A stretch of DNA of 64,000 nucleotides from Alphaproteobacteria bacterium (lineage in GTDB: Bacteria > Pseudomonadota > Alphaproteobacteria > ATCC43930 > CGMCC-115725), in contig JAGWNF010000010.1 of NCBI GenBank assembly GCA_028871455.1, positions 1 to 64,000 of the forward strand, read 5' to 3'. The position numbers were made by a program, and so were the translations under genes. The notes under the pieces were generated by a model. The model did no database searches, was not told where the DNA came from, and saw nothing but the letters and a program-made list of their open reading frames with translations. Numbering within the stretch: position 1 is the first letter of the stretch; each line of letters starts with the position of its first letter. This document shows positions 1-11,330 of this stretch, in pieces.

Positions 1-356
1 TTTACCCGGAGTTGCCGACCGACTTGGCATCGGCGACCGACTATCAAGTCCAAGTTTTAGCCCGTGGTATCTCCTCGGGCGCGAAGGATCACTTCGCATA
101 TTGACCCCCGTCGACGCATGATGCGCGCGGGGGTCTTTGCATGAGGTCCACACGCTGGCCGACGAGACGAATGCCCCAAATTCCGTCGGGGATCGCCATG
201 AGTGCCGCGATCAAGGCAGCGCGGCGGCAGCAGCAGGTCGAGCGCCGCGCCGCCCAGCCGCCGCCAAACGAGATCACCGACGAAGCCTCCCATGTCCCGA
301 TCACAGGCGAGGGCGGCCGCCTTGTCAATCTGCGCTGGCGAAGGCGATGATGCACC
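1..356. other. Left-edge region with no intact gene
   Basis: Apart from the comF remnant I see no intact gene here. Two hairpins are visible: an imperfect 8-bp stem at 11-37, and a stem of 8 bp (GACCCCCG at 101-108 with its complement near 127-134) followed by only three T residues. Neither is convincing as a terminator. The 63 bp between 294 and 356 should hold the start signals of the methyltransferase gene, but no clear promoter stands out. Confidence 0.4.
89..293 (-). pseudogene. comF: Decayed 5' remnant of comF (double zinc ribbon / phosphoribosyltransferase family)
   Basis: Reading leftward from an ATG at 293, one frame gives a stretch ending ALDLLLPPRCL, which is the usual opening of alphaproteobacterial ComF proteins. 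The similarity then continues in a second frame (PDGIWGIRLVGQRVDL, then RPPRASC), where a normal ComF would carry zinc-binding cysteines; most of those cysteines are now W or R. This looks like a frameshifted, cysteine-poor and 3'-truncated comF. The position supports it: in many alphaproteobacteria comF lies divergent from the methyltransferase that starts at 357. Intact ComF is about 240 residues; only about 70 are left here. It could instead be chance resemblance in GC-rich DNA. Confidence 0.45.
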
Positions 357-1166
357 ATGAAATCGGCCGAGCCGCCGCTGATCTTCGATTCGCGTGCCAT
401 CCGCCGTCATCGCGAGCGCGCGGTCAGGCTGGGGCTGGGCGCGGAATTCCTCTTTGAGCGCGCGGCAGTCGAGTTGGCCGACCGCCTTGGCGAGATCAAG
501 CGACGGTTTCCGGCGGCGCTTGATCTCGGGTGCCGTCGCGGCCTGATGGCGCGGGCACTCGATCGCCGCGGTGATATCGACCGCCTAGTCTCAGCCGATC
601 CATCGGAGGCGCTCGCGCGTCGCGCGCGGCGACCGGCCGTGGTGATCGATCTCGAAGCGCTGCCGTTTGCGCCGCGCAGCTTCGATCTCGTGTTGAGTCC
701 CTTGCTGTTACATTGGGTCAACGATTTGCCCGGCGTGCTGCTGCAATTGCGACACGCGCTTAAGCCGGGTGGGCTATTGCTGGCGACGCTGTTCGGCGGC
801 GAGACGCTGAGCGCGCTGCATGCGGCGTTGATCGAGGCCGAGCTCGACAGCGCGGGCGGCGCCAGCCCCCGCGTGTCGCCCTTCACCGACCTGCGCGATC
901 TGGGCGATCTCCTGCAACGGGCGGGGTTCGCGGAGCCGGTGGTTGACGCCGATCGTATCGAGGTCGAATACGCTGATCTGTTCGCCTTGATGCGCGACCT
1001 GCGGGCGATGGGCGAAGCCAACGCGCAGCGCGAGCGGCGTAAATCCGCGACGCGGCGCGACACGCTGACACGCGCTGCGGCGCTCTATCGCGACCGCGCG
1101 CCGCATGGCCGCGTGATCGCGACGTTTCAGACGGTCAACCTGACGGCGTGGGCGCCGGCGCTGTAA
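357..1166 (+). CDS. SAM-dependent methyltransferase, BioC/NDUFAF5-like
   Basis: A 269-residue class I methyltransferase. Residues about 53-60 (ALDLGCRRG) form the SAM-binding glycine motif, slightly altered from the usual DLGCGxG because R replaces G. VLSPLLLHWVNDLPG (about residues 112-126) is the core motif of the BioC/NDUFAF5 group, followed by a LKPGG loop. Bacterial members next to comF and mutT are commonly annotated as BioC-like; the mitochondrial relative NDUFAF5 hydroxylates an arginine in complex I, and alphaproteobacterial members may do the same. That role is inference. The gene converges on the lipoprotein gene with 6 bp between the stops. No biotin genes are nearby, so a biotin role is unlikely. 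Confidence 0.85.
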   Translation: MKSAEPPLIFDSRAIRRHRERAVRLGLGAEFLFERAAVELADRLGEIKRRFPAALDLGCRRGLMARALDRRGDIDRLVSADPSEALARRARRPAVVIDLEALPFAPRSFDLVLSPLLLHWVNDLPGVLLQLRHALKPGGLLLATLFGGETLSALHAALIEAELDSAGGASPRVSPFTDLRDLGDLLQRAGFAEPVVDADRIEVEYADLFALMRDLRAMGEANAQRERRKSATRRDTLTRAAALYRDRAPHGRVIATFQTVNLTAWAPAL

Positions 1167-1172
1167 GCCGTC

Positions 1173-1424
1173 TCACTGGCAGGCGTAGAAATAGGTGCGC
1201 TCATGGGCGCCACTGATGTCCGAGCCGCGCAGCACGGATAGTTTGCCGTAATGCTGACAGTGCAGCGCCGCGATGTTGTACGTATAGTATCCAGTGCCCG
1301 CGACGATGACGATTCCAGTCGCATCGGCGCGCACGATCTGGGGCCGCTGGGCGTAGTCGGGAGCATAGCAGCCGGCGAGCGGCAGGACGGCAAGCAGGCA
1401 CAGCAGCGGGACGATACGAGTCAT
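1173..1424 (-). CDS. Small predicted outer-membrane lipoprotein, unknown function
   Basis: An 83-residue protein beginning MTRIVPLLCLLAVLPLAGC. The positively charged start, hydrophobic core and LAGC lipobox (cleavage before Cys19) predict a lipoprotein. The mature part is short (about 65 residues), with GTGYYTYN and two further cysteines near the C-terminus (LHCQHYG and the final YACQ), which could pair in the periplasm. It is the last gene of the leftward ppiC-argJ-mutT group, 38 bp after mutT. I do not recognise the family. Small lipoproteins of this kind are often cell-envelope proteins, but nothing visible gives a function. Confidence 0.7.
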   Translation of the reverse strand: MTRIVPLLCLLAVLPLAGCYAPDYAQRPQIVRADATGIVIVAGTGYYTYNIAALHCQHYGKLSVLRGSDISGAHERTYFYACQ

Positions 1425-1462
1425 GGCGGGAGCCTACGGGTGTGGTTGCCGCCGGGCAAGCC

Positions 1463-1882
1463 TCAGAGCAGATCGCGCAGCGCGGCAATCAGGTCTTTGT
1501 CGGCAGGCGGCATCTCGTAGTCGGCGAAGCGCGCCGGCCTCACCCAGCTTAGGCGCTGGCCCTCGCGCGCGGTCACCATCCCCTTCCATCGCCGGCAGAC
1601 ATAAAGCAGCAGGACCACGTGGAGCGTCGAATAGCGATGCGAAGCGAAGGTGAGGGGCGAAAGACACGCCTCGGTCACGTCGATGCCGAGTTCTTCGTGC
1701 AGCTCGCGAATGAGCGCGGTCTCCGGCGTCTCGCCGGCCTGGATCTTGCCGCCAGGGAATTCCCACAACCCGGCCATCGCCTTGCCGGCCGGCCGTTCGG
1801 CGAGCAGCACCCGGCCGTCGGTATCGATCAGCGCGACGCAAACCACCGTCACGCTCGCCGCGTCAGCTCCGGTAGCTGCCAT
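1463..1882 (-). CDS. mutT: Nudix hydrolase MutT (8-oxo-dGTP diphosphatase)
   Basis: A 139-residue Nudix protein. The Nudix box begins at GGKIQAGET and continues into RELHEELGI, matching GX5EX7REUXEEXGU. MutT removes 8-oxo-dGTP from the nucleotide pool and so prevents A:T to C:G mutations; members that read WEFPGGK and end in a short helical tail are the typical MutT form. The chosen ATG at 1882 lies 20 bp inside the 3' end of argJ, giving an overlap that suggests translational coupling. A much longer upstream extension is open but is the antisense-like shadow of argJ and has no family features. The argJ-mutT pairing is common in alphaproteobacteria. Confidence 0.9.
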   Translation of the reverse strand: MAATGADAASVTVVCVALIDTDGRVLLAERPAGKAMAGLWEFPGGKIQAGETPETALIRELHEELGIDVTEACLSPLTFASHRYSTLHVVLLLYVCRRWKGMVTAREGQRLSWVRPARFADYEMPPADKDLIAALRDLL

Positions 1883-3092
1883 TGATGTCGATGTAGCGGT
1901 GCGTGAGGTCGCAGGTCCAGACCGTCCAGCGACCGCGGCCGATGCCGAGATCGACCGCCAGGCGAATATCGCGGCCGGACATGTGCCGCGCGACCGGGCC
2001 CTCGTCGTAACCCGGCACCGGGCCGCCCTTTTCGGCAATTTGCACGCCGCCGACCGCGATGGAGAGCCGGTCGCGATCCGCCTTTTCGCCGGCTTTGCCG
2101 ACGGCCATGACGATCCGGCCCCAATTGGCGTCACCCGCCGCGATCGCGGTCTTCACCAGCGGCGAATTGCCGATCGCGAGGCCAACGCGCCGCGCAGCGG
2201 CCGGCGAAGCGGCGCCCGAGACCTCAATCGTGACGAACTTCTCGGCGCCCTCGCCGTCACGCACGATTTGTTGCGCCAAGTCGATCAGCACCTCGTCCAA
2301 CGCCCGGCGAAACGCGCGCAACGCCGGGTCGTCCGCGCGTGTGATCCGTTTGTTGCCGGCCTTGCCCGTGGCCACCAGCAGCAACGTGTCGCTCGTCGAT
2401 GTATCGCCATCGACCGTGATCGAGTTGAACGATCGCTCGTTTCCGGCGGCGAGCATCGGCTGGAGCGCGGTGACCGCGATGTTGGCGTCGGTGAAGATAT
2501 AGGCGAGCATGGTGCCCATGTCGGGCGCGATCATGCCCGAGCCTTTGGCAATGCCGTTGATCGTCACGCTCCGGTTGCCGAGCTCGACGCGTCGGGTCGC
2601 GCCCTTGGGAAAGGTGTCCGTCGTCGTGATCGCCAGCGCTGCTTCGGCCCAGGCATCCGGCCGTGCCGCCGCTGCCGTCGCCGGTAGCGCCGCGACGATC
2701 TTCGCCGCGTCGAGCGGCTCGCCGATGACGCCGGTCGACGACACGAATACCTCGCGGTCGTCGCAGTCGAAGACCTTGGCAGCTGCGGCGACTGTCGCGG
2801 TCACGGCGTCGCGCCCGCGCTGGCCGGTGAAAACGTTAGCGTTACCCGAGTTGACCACGACCGCGCGTGCCCTGCCGCGCCTCAGCGCTCTACGGCACCA
2901 GTCAATCGGCGCGCCTGGCGTCAGCGAACGGGTAAATACGCCGGCCACCGCGCTGCCGGGCGCTACCACCGCCAGCATCAGGTCGGTGCGCTCCTTGTAG
3001 CGGATGCCACAATGGGCGCTTGCCAGGCTGACACCGCCGATCGGCGGCAGTTCCGGAAAGCGCTCGGGCGCGAGCGGCGAAACCGCAGCCAT
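1863..3092 (-). CDS. argJ: ArgJ, bifunctional glutamate N-acetyltransferase / ornithine acetyltransferase
   Basis: A 409-residue ArgJ. It recycles the acetyl group from N-acetylornithine to glutamate in arginine biosynthesis. The autocleavage region reads [14 protein letters not shown], with the nucleophilic Thr at about residue 194, where the precursor splits into alpha and beta chains. [11 protein letters not shown] and DGDTSTSD (the acid-binding and active-site segments) are intact, and the C-terminus ends in the typical [10 protein letters not shown]. The ATG at 3092 is preferred because the protein then starts like other ArgJ proteins (MAAVSPLAP...); a longer frame upstream has no homology. 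It sits 37 bp after ppiC and overlaps mutT by 20 bp. Confidence 0.95.
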   Translation of the reverse strand: MAAVSPLAPERFPELPPIGGVSLASAHCGIRYKERTDLMLAVVAPGSAVAGVFTRSLTPGAPIDWCRRALRRGRARAVVVNSGNANVFTGQRGRDAVTATVAAAAKVFDCDDREVFVSSTGVIGEPLDAAKIVAALPATAAAARPDAWAEAALAITTTDTFPKGATRRVELGNRSVTINGIAKGSGMIAPDMGTMLAYIFTDANIAVTALQPMLAAGNERSFNSITVDGDTSTSDTLLLVATGKAGNKRITRADDPALRAFRRALDEVLIDLAQQIVRDGEGAEKFVTIEVSGAASPAAARRVGLAIGNSPLVKTAIAAGDANWGRIVMAVGKAGEKADRDRLSIAVGGVQIAEKGGPVPGYDEGPVARHMSGRDIRLAVDLGIGRGRWTVWTCDLTHRYIDINGSYRS

Positions 3093-3129
3093 CGTCGGCC
3101 AACCGTCTCCGTCGAAGCCGTGCCGCTGC

Positions 3130-4095
3130 TTACGGCTTGACGTTGAGCTGGTCGGGTGCAGTGCCCGGCGCGAGCGTCGGCGCACCCGGAGCAATCGCGC
3201 CGCCGCCGGCTGGTGGCTTCAGCTTCAGCGGCGTCTGCTTCTGTCCAGCGCCGGCGGGTGGAAGCTTGCTGCCGTCGAGCGCAAAAATCTCGACCTTCGC
3301 CTGCTTATCGAGCTCGCGCATCCGCTCGCCGACGATCTTGGTGGCCATCTCCTGCGCCAGCCGCGGTGCCTCCTGCTCGTAGGGCAGAGCCTTGCCCGGT
3401 CGACGATCTTCGACCTGGATGACGTGCCAGCCGAACTGCGTATGTACCGGCGTTTGCGTGAACTCGTCCTTCTTCAGCGCGAAGGCGGCATCGGCGAACT
3501 CCGGCACCATCTCATCCTTCGTGAACCAGCCGAGCTCGCCGCCGGAGGCTTTGCCGGACGGATCGATCGTCTTCTCCTTCGCCAGCGTTGCGAAGTTGGC
3601 TCCCTTCTTCAGTTGCGCGATGATGTCCTCGGCCTCCTTCTTGGTCTGGACCAGAATGTGACGGGCCTTGACCTCTTCGTGCTTCGGCGCGTCCTTCGCG
3701 TAGGCGGCGTAGGCCGCTTCGAGTTTCGACTTAGTGATCTCCTTGCGGGCGAGTTCGTTGAAATAGGCGTCCTGCAGGATCTGGTCGCGCGCGAGGAACA
3801 AACGCTTCCTGATGACCGGATCGGCTTCCACCCTGGCCTTTTCCGCTGCCTGGGCGGCGATCACCATCGTGACCAACCGGTCGACGATCTGCGGATAAGC
3901 CTTCTCGAGGCTGACGTGCTGGCGCACGTCGGGTGCCAAAGCGCTGTATGCGATCTCGACGTCGAGCCGGGTGAGCGCCTGGCCGTTGACCCGCGCCACG
4001 ACGGGGTCGCCGGTCGGCTTGACCTTCTGGGCCAGCGCCGGACTCGCAGCCAGGACAAGGATCAAGCAGGCGAAAATCGCGTTCCGCGCCGTCAT
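3130..4095 (-). CDS. Periplasmic PpiC/parvulin-type peptidyl-prolyl isomerase
   Basis: A 321-residue exported folding helper. Residues 1-22 are a Sec signal peptide ending SPALA. A SurA_N-like helical region follows ([15 protein letters not shown]). The parvulin domain is in the middle, with [25 protein letters not shown] and FGWHVIQV all present, and the C-terminal tail is proline/glycine rich. It is expected to catalyse cis-trans isomerisation of prolyl bonds in outer-membrane or periplasmic proteins. The start at 4095 is preceded by AAAGGA at 9 bases, so it is chosen over a longer in-frame start. It is divergent from secA, as in many alphaproteobacteria, and is the first gene of the ppiC-argJ-mutT run. 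Confidence 0.9.
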   Translation of the reverse strand: MTARNAIFACLILVLAASPALAQKVKPTGDPVVARVNGQALTRLDVEIAYSALAPDVRQHVSLEKAYPQIVDRLVTMVIAAQAAEKARVEADPVIRKRLFLARDQILQDAYFNELARKEITKSKLEAAYAAYAKDAPKHEEVKARHILVQTKKEAEDIIAQLKKGANFATLAKEKTIDPSGKASGGELGWFTKDEMVPEFADAAFALKKDEFTQTPVHTQFGWHVIQVEDRRPGKALPYEQEAPRLAQEMATKIVGERMRELDKQAKVEIFALDGSKLPPAGAGQKQTPLKLKPPAGGGAIAPGAPTLAPGTAPDQLNVKP

Positions 4096-4235
4096 AGCAA
4101 GTGTTCCTTTCGGTTCAGACCGTCGCGGCGGACCAGCCGCGTGCGCGCCGCTGATAAAGCACATCGCCCAGTCCAGAACAAGCGCCGCCGAGCGTTAATA
4201 TGCGGTTCCGATGGGCCTTTTCTGGGTGGGCCGAA

Positions 4236-4264
4236 TTGACACTCGCGTTATATGCCCCTATCTC
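4236..4264 (+). promoter_or_regulatory. Likely secA promoter
   Basis: A perfect TTGACA at 4236-4241 is followed after 17 bases by TATCTC at 4259-4264. It lies about 55 bases before the secA ATG in the gap between the divergent ppiC and secA genes. The -10 element is weak, so this is a sequence-based guess. Confidence 0.45.
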
Positions 4265-4318
4265 TCATAACGTCGCTCTGGCGACGGCCCCATTTCCCGG
4301 CACCCCTTCGAGGTCTTG

Positions 4319-7000
<2,682 letters not shown>

Positions 7001-7017
7001 TGGTACGTCGGCGAACC

Positions 7018-7040
7018 ATGCGGCCGAAAAAAAGCCGCAT
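7018..7040 (+). terminator. Possible terminator hairpin after secA
   Basis: A 7-bp perfect stem (ATGCGGC at 7018-7024 with GCCGCAT at 7034-7040) encloses an A-rich loop. It begins 18 bases after the secA stop. There is no clear T-tract after the stem, so termination would be weak or Rho-assisted. Confidence 0.35.
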
Positions 7041-7189
7041 TAAACGGAATTAATCGCAACGAAGGCACCGCGTAATCCACCGCGGACCATGGTGTGGCGA
7101 GTTTTCACGGGGGTGACTGCCCAAGTGGAGGCGATGCCCCGGTCCGCCGGTCCTTCTGCAACGAGTTTTTCCTGCAACGAGGTCGATCC

Positions 7190-8734
7190 ATGCCGTTTTT
7201 GACGATTTTCGCTGGCCGTATGGGCAAGCTGATGCTTGCGGGCGCGGTGTCCCTCGCCGTGATTGGCATGCCCTTTGTGCCAGCGCGGGCAGCAGAGCCG
7301 GCCATCATCCAGATACCGAGCTTCGCGCCGATCGTGAAGAGGGTCTTGCCAGCGGTCGTGAACATCTCGGTGACCGAGAAATCGGATTTTGCCAGCAACG
7401 ATAACGGCGATGATGGCGATCAGGGGCTGGGGCCGAACGCCAACCCATTCCAGGGCTTCCCGCCGTCGCCGTTCGACCAGTTCCTGCGCCGGTTTTTCCA
7501 GCAGCAACAGCGGCAATTCCAGGAGCCGAATCCCGGGGTCCAGCGTATCGCGCTCGGTTCAGGCTTCATCATCGATCCAAGTGGCTATGTCGTGACCAAC
7601 AATCACGTGGTGCAAGACGCGACCAAAGTGACTGTCATCCTGCAGGATGGCAGCCGTCACCCAGCCAAGATCATCGGCCGCGATCCAAAGACCGACCTCG
7701 CGCTGCTGAAGATCGAAAGCTCGACCCCGCTGCCATACGTCAGCTGGGGTGACAGCGGGGCGGCGCAGGTCGGCGACTGGGTGGTCGCCGTCGGCAACCC
7801 CTTCGGCCTCGGCGGCACCATCAGCACTGGCGTGATCTCGGCGCGCGGGCGCGACATTCACGCCGGCCCGTACGATGATTTCCTCCAGATCGACGCGTCG
7901 ATCAATCGCGGTAATTCAGGCGGGCCGGACTTCAATCTCGAGGGCCAGGTGATCGGCATCAATACCGCGATCTACTCGCCCAATGGCGGCTCGGTCGGCA
8001 TCGGTTTTGCCATTCCGTCGAGCCTGGCCAAACCGATTATCGAGCAGCTGCGCGAGCACGGCAAGGTCGAGCGCGGCTGGCTCGGCGTGCAGATTCAGAG
8101 CGTTACGCCCGACATCGCCAGCAGCTTGGGTCTGCCGAAGCAGGAGGGCGCGCTGGTCGCGGACGTGACCAAGCACAGCCCTGCTGCCGCTGCCGGTGTC
8201 AAGCAGGGCGATGTCATCCTCTCGTATGAGGGCCACGACATAGAGCGGCTGCGCGACCTGCCAATCGCTGTCGCCGAAACCCAGGTAGGCCAGACGGCCG
8301 CGTTCAAGGTCTGGCGCGACCATAAAGAGGTGACGCTGCATGCGAAGATCGCCGAGATGCCCGCCAATATCGAGATGGCGCAGGCATCGGCCAAACGACC
8401 GAGCGGCGCGACGTCGAGCAGCATGGGCGTCCGGCTCTCCAGCCTCACGCCCGAGCTGCGCCGGCGCGCGCATGTGCCGAACAGCGTCAAGGGCGTCATC
8501 GTCACGCATCTCGATGCGACCTCGCCGCTGGCGGCTGTCGGCGTCCAGCCGGGTGACGTGATTGAACAGATCAACCAGAAGCCGGTCTACACGCCGAAAG
8601 AGGCGATGGAGCGGCTCGAGACAGCGCGCAAGCAAAGGGGTCCGAACAAGACCTTGCTGCTGTTGCTCAACCGCCAGGGCGTCAACGAGTATGTGGCGCT
8701 TTCGGTCGAGAATGGCGGCGCCGAAAAAGGCTGA
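7190..8734 (+). CDS. DegP/DegQ-type (Do) periplasmic serine protease
   Basis: A 514-residue HtrA-family protease. Residues 1-34 are a signal peptide (ending PARA). The catalytic triad is His139 in TNNHVV, Asp169 in KTDLALLK and Ser243 in RGNSGGP. Two PDZ domains follow (about residues 285-370 and 420-505). A glutamine/phenylalanine-rich segment (about residues 95-112, QFLRRFFQQQQRQF) precedes the protease core, as in the LA loop of Do proteases. It degrades or refolds damaged envelope proteins. The ATG at 7190 has GAGG seven bases upstream and gives a proper signal peptide; a GTG at 7094 would put a hydrophilic stretch before it. The gene is followed after 19 bases by a response regulator gene, a pairing seen elsewhere in Rhodospirillales. 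Confidence 0.93.
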   Translation: MPFLTIFAGRMGKLMLAGAVSLAVIGMPFVPARAAEPAIIQIPSFAPIVKRVLPAVVNISVTEKSDFASNDNGDDGDQGLGPNANPFQGFPPSPFDQFLRRFFQQQQRQFQEPNPGVQRIALGSGFIIDPSGYVVTNNHVVQDATKVTVILQDGSRHPAKIIGRDPKTDLALLKIESSTPLPYVSWGDSGAAQVGDWVVAVGNPFGLGGTISTGVISARGRDIHAGPYDDFLQIDASINRGNSGGPDFNLEGQVIGINTAIYSPNGGSVGIGFAIPSSLAKPIIEQLREHGKVERGWLGVQIQSVTPDIASSLGLPKQEGALVADVTKHSPAAAAGVKQGDVILSYEGHDIERLRDLPIAVAETQVGQTAAFKVWRDHKEVTLHAKIAEMPANIEMAQASAKRPSGATSSSMGVRLSSLTPELRRRAHVPNSVKGVIVTHLDATSPLAAVGVQPGDVIEQINQKPVYTPKEAMERLETARKQRGPNKTLLLLLNRQGVNEYVALSVENGGAEKG

Positions 8735-8753
8735 TACAGGTGAGGGGCGGGGC

Positions 8754-9434
8754 GTGCGTATTCTGGTCATTGAGGACGATCGCGAGGCGGCGGCCTATCT
8801 CATCAAGGGCCTGACCGAGAGCGGCCACCGCGTCGATCTCGCATCTGAGGGCCGCCAAGGGCTCGAGCGCGCCCGCGACGGCAGCTTCGACGCGATGATC
8901 ATCGATCGCATGTTGCCGGGACTCGACGGCTTGTCGATCATTGCCGCGCTCCGTGCGGCGAACGATTTAACGCCGGTGCTGGTGCTGAGCGCGCTGGGTG
9001 ACGTCGAGGATCGGGTGCAGGGACTGCATTCGGGCTGCGATGATTATCTTCCGAAGCCGTTCGCGTTCTCCGAGCTGTTGGCGCGGCTCGAGGCGCTTAC
9101 GCGACGCGGCGGTGCCGAGACCAAGCTGAAAGTTGCCGATCTCGAGATGGACCTGATCGCGCGCGAAGTCACTCGCGCTGGACAGCCGATCGATCTGCTG
9201 CCGCGCGAGTTCCGGCTGCTCGAATACCTGATGCGCAACGCCGATCACATCGTCACGCGCACCATGCTGCTGGAAAAGGTCTGGGACCATCATTTCGATC
9301 CGCAGACCAATGTAATCGATGTCCACATCAGCCGGCTACGGCAGAAAATAGATCGCGGCTTCGAGCAACCACTGCTCCATACCGTGCGCGGCACCGGCTA
9401 TGTGCTGCGTCCGCCGCGCAACTATTCCGGCTAG
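8754..9434 (+). CDS. OmpR/PhoB-family DNA-binding response regulator, no kinase beside it
   Basis: A 226-residue regulator: receiver domain with the acidic pair at residues 8-9, phospho-acceptor Asp51 ([11 protein letters not shown]) and Lys101 (LPKPF), then a winged-helix domain (residues about 130-220) with the recognition helix region [14 protein letters not shown] and the wing RGTGYVL. The start chosen is GTG at 8754, which has a strong GAGGGG seven bases upstream; an ATG at 8712 inside the protease gene is a longer alternative. By family it should control envelope-stress or metal-response genes, possibly the protease before it. Its partner histidine kinase is not in this window: accA follows on the other strand, and the two stop codons overlap. 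Confidence 0.88.
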   Translation: MRILVIEDDREAAAYLIKGLTESGHRVDLASEGRQGLERARDGSFDAMIIDRMLPGLDGLSIIAALRAANDLTPVLVLSALGDVEDRVQGLHSGCDDYLPKPFAFSELLARLEALTRRGGAETKLKVADLEMDLIAREVTRAGQPIDLLPREFRLLEYLMRNADHIVTRTMLLEKVWDHHFDPQTNVIDVHISRLRQKIDRGFEQPLLHTVRGTGYVLRPPRNYSG

Positions 9435-10384
9435 ATTCCGCGCGTTCCCATCTGCAGGAATTTCGCGCGCCGCGCCGCGCGCAAGCCTGGCCCGTCGAGC
9501 CTCAACAGCGGCAGCAGCGCCTTCTCGATCGCGTCGCCGGTGGCGGCGATGACGACGTCGTGCGCCCGGTGCGCGCCGCCGAGCGGTTCAGCCACGATCG
9601 CGTCGATGATGTTGAGCCGAAGCAAATCCTGAGCCGTCAAACGCAGAGCCTCGGCAGCGTCCTGAGCGTTCTCGGCACTGCGCCACAGGATCGAAGCACA
9701 TCCCTCCGGCGAGATCACCGAATAAATCGCGTGTTCGAGCATGAGGACGACGTTGGCGGCGGCCAGCGCGATGGCGCCGCCCGATCCGCCCTCGCCGATG
9801 ATGGTGGCGATCAACGGGACTTCGAGCTCGAGGCAGGCCTCGATGGCCCGCGCGATCGCCTCCGCTTGGCCGCGGGCTTCGGCGTCGACCCCGGGATAGG
9901 CGCCGGCGGTGTCGACGAACGTCAGCACCGGCAACTTGAAGCGGTTGGCCAACTCCATCAGCCGCCGCGCCTTGCGGTAACCTTCGGGCCGCGCCATACC
10001 GAAATTGTGCCGGACGCGTGCCTCGGTGTCGGCGCCCTTCTCATGCGCAATGACGACCACCGACCGGCCGCGAAACCGGCCGAGCCCACCGACGATCGCG
10101 CGATCCTCGGCGAAATTCCGGTCGCCCGCGAGCGGCGTGAAATCGGTGATCAGCCGCCGCAGATAGTCGCCGCCATGCGGCCGGTCGGGATGGCGGGCGA
10201 TCTGAACCTTCTGCCAGGGCGTCAGCTTGGCGTAGGTCTGGCGCAGAAATTTCTCGACCTTGGCCTCGAGGCGTGCAACTTCCTCGGCGATGTTGATGTC
10301 GCCGCCGTCAGAGATGTGCCGCAGCTCTTCGATCTTGCCTTCGAGATCGACGAGCGGCTGCTCAAAGTCCAGAAAGTGACGCAT
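9431..10384 (-). CDS. accA: AccA, acetyl-CoA carboxylase carboxyltransferase subunit alpha
   Basis: A 317-residue AccA, the normal length. It forms the carboxyltransferase with AccD and transfers the carboxyl group from biotin to acetyl-CoA in the first step of fatty-acid synthesis. The acetyl-CoA/carboxybiotin site motifs are visible: [26 protein letters not shown] and [12 protein letters not shown]. The ATG at 10384 ([11 protein letters not shown]) matches the start of other AccA proteins; an upstream in-frame ATG adds six residues. It is 51 bases downstream of xerD on the same strand and converges on the response regulator with a 4-bp stop overlap. Confidence 0.97.
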   Translation of the reverse strand: MRHFLDFEQPLVDLEGKIEELRHISDGGDINIAEEVARLEAKVEKFLRQTYAKLTPWQKVQIARHPDRPHGGDYLRRLITDFTPLAGDRNFAEDRAIVGGLGRFRGRSVVVIAHEKGADTEARVRHNFGMARPEGYRKARRLMELANRFKLPVLTFVDTAGAYPGVDAEARGQAEAIARAIEACLELEVPLIATIIGEGGSGGAIALAAANVVLMLEHAIYSVISPEGCASILWRSAENAQDAAEALRLTAQDLLRLNIIDAIVAEPLGGAHRAHDVVIAATGDAIEKALLPLLRLDGPGLRAARRAKFLQMGTRGI

Positions 10385-10435
10385 GGCCGTTTGACGTAGC
10401 ATGCGCCGCGCGATGATGCTACCCCGCGTACCGGC

Positions 10436-11329
10436 TTATTTCTTGCGCGCGAGGGGATGCGCCTCGTTCACCAGGCGCTTCAATCGTTCGCTCTGCACGT
10501 GCGTATAAATCTGCGTCGTGGCGATATCGACGTGACCAAGCATCTCCTGGACGCTGCGGAGGTCGGCGCCGCCATCAACCAGGTGGCTGGCGAAGGCGTG
10601 GCGCAAAACGTGTGGCGACACTTTGAGACCGGTCTCGCGCGCCAGACTGGCGATGAGCTGGCCGCAACGCCGGCGCGTCAGATGGCCTGTGGCGCCACGC
10701 GACGGAAAGAGCCAGCGCGATTCTGCGTCCTCCTTGAGGAAACGGCCACGAACCGCAAGATACGCATCGAGTGCGCGTCGCGCCGGCCGGCCCACCGGCA
10801 CCAGCCGTTCCTTACCGCCCTTGCCTCGCACGATCAGGAATCGCGGATCGCGCCGCGCCGCCGATAGCGACAGGCCGACGAGCTCGGACACGCGTAGGCC
10901 GGCGCCGTAAAGCAGCTCGACGAGACAGGCCAATCGCACGCCTTCGGCGCCATCCTTGGCGCGCGCGGCGGCAATCAGCTTTTCGGCGTCGTCCGTCATC
11001 AGAACTTTCGGTAAAGGCCGCCTGAGGCGTGGGCCGTCGAGCGCGTTCGTCGGATCGTCACGGCGGATTTTTTCGACGACCAAGAAGCGAAAAAACTGAC
11101 GCAGCGCGGAGAGGCGCCGCGCCGCAGTTCCGGGCGACCGCCGTGCGCTTGCCAGCTGCACGAAATAGCGCCGCAAATCGTCGGTTGCCGCCGCCGCCAG
11201 CGTGACGCCGCGGCGCCGTAGAAAGTCCTCGATCTGGCGCAGGTCGTTACGATAGGCGGCGAGCGTCAGCTTGGCGGCGCCGCGCTCGGCGGCGAGCATC
11301 TCGAGGAAGGCTTCGATATGCCGATCCAT
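10436..11329 (-). CDS. xerD: XerD, site-specific tyrosine recombinase for chromosome dimer resolution
   Basis: A 297-residue tyrosine recombinase. The N-terminal SAM-like core-binding domain (MDRHIEAFLEMLAAERG) is followed by a catalytic domain with Arg in GAGLRVSEL, Lys in GKGGKERLVPV, HxxR in SPHVLRHAFASHL, the second His in LGHVDIATT and the nucleophile Tyr in IYTHV. With XerC it resolves chromosome dimers at dif near FtsK. The start at 11329 lies one base after the stop of the upstream gene; an ATG at 11344 would overlap it. It belongs to the leftward group that ends in accA. A closely related XerC cannot be excluded, but the context (before accA, after the aroK divergence) is the usual one for xerD. 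Confidence 0.9.
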   Translation of the reverse strand: MDRHIEAFLEMLAAERGAAKLTLAAYRNDLRQIEDFLRRRGVTLAAAATDDLRRYFVQLASARRSPGTAARRLSALRQFFRFLVVEKIRRDDPTNALDGPRLRRPLPKVLMTDDAEKLIAAARAKDGAEGVRLACLVELLYGAGLRVSELVGLSLSAARRDPRFLIVRGKGGKERLVPVGRPARRALDAYLAVRGRFLKEDAESRWLFPSRGATGHLTRRRCGQLIASLARETGLKVSPHVLRHAFASHLVDGGADLRSVQEMLGHVDIATTQIYTHVQSERLKRLVNEAHPLARKK

Positions 11330-11330
11330 A

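Noticed and set aside
101-134. Hairpin GACCCCCG...CGGGGGTC followed by TTTG
   Set aside because: Short T-run and no gene end before it in the plus direction; it lies within the comF remnant, so not called a terminator.
1883-2134. Longer N-terminus for MutT
   Set aside because: The extension is antisense-like low-complexity sequence inside argJ; the Nudix protein starts naturally at 1882.
10436-11329. Phage or island integrase
   Set aside because: Length, motifs and neighbours fit the housekeeping XerD rather than a mobile-element integrase.
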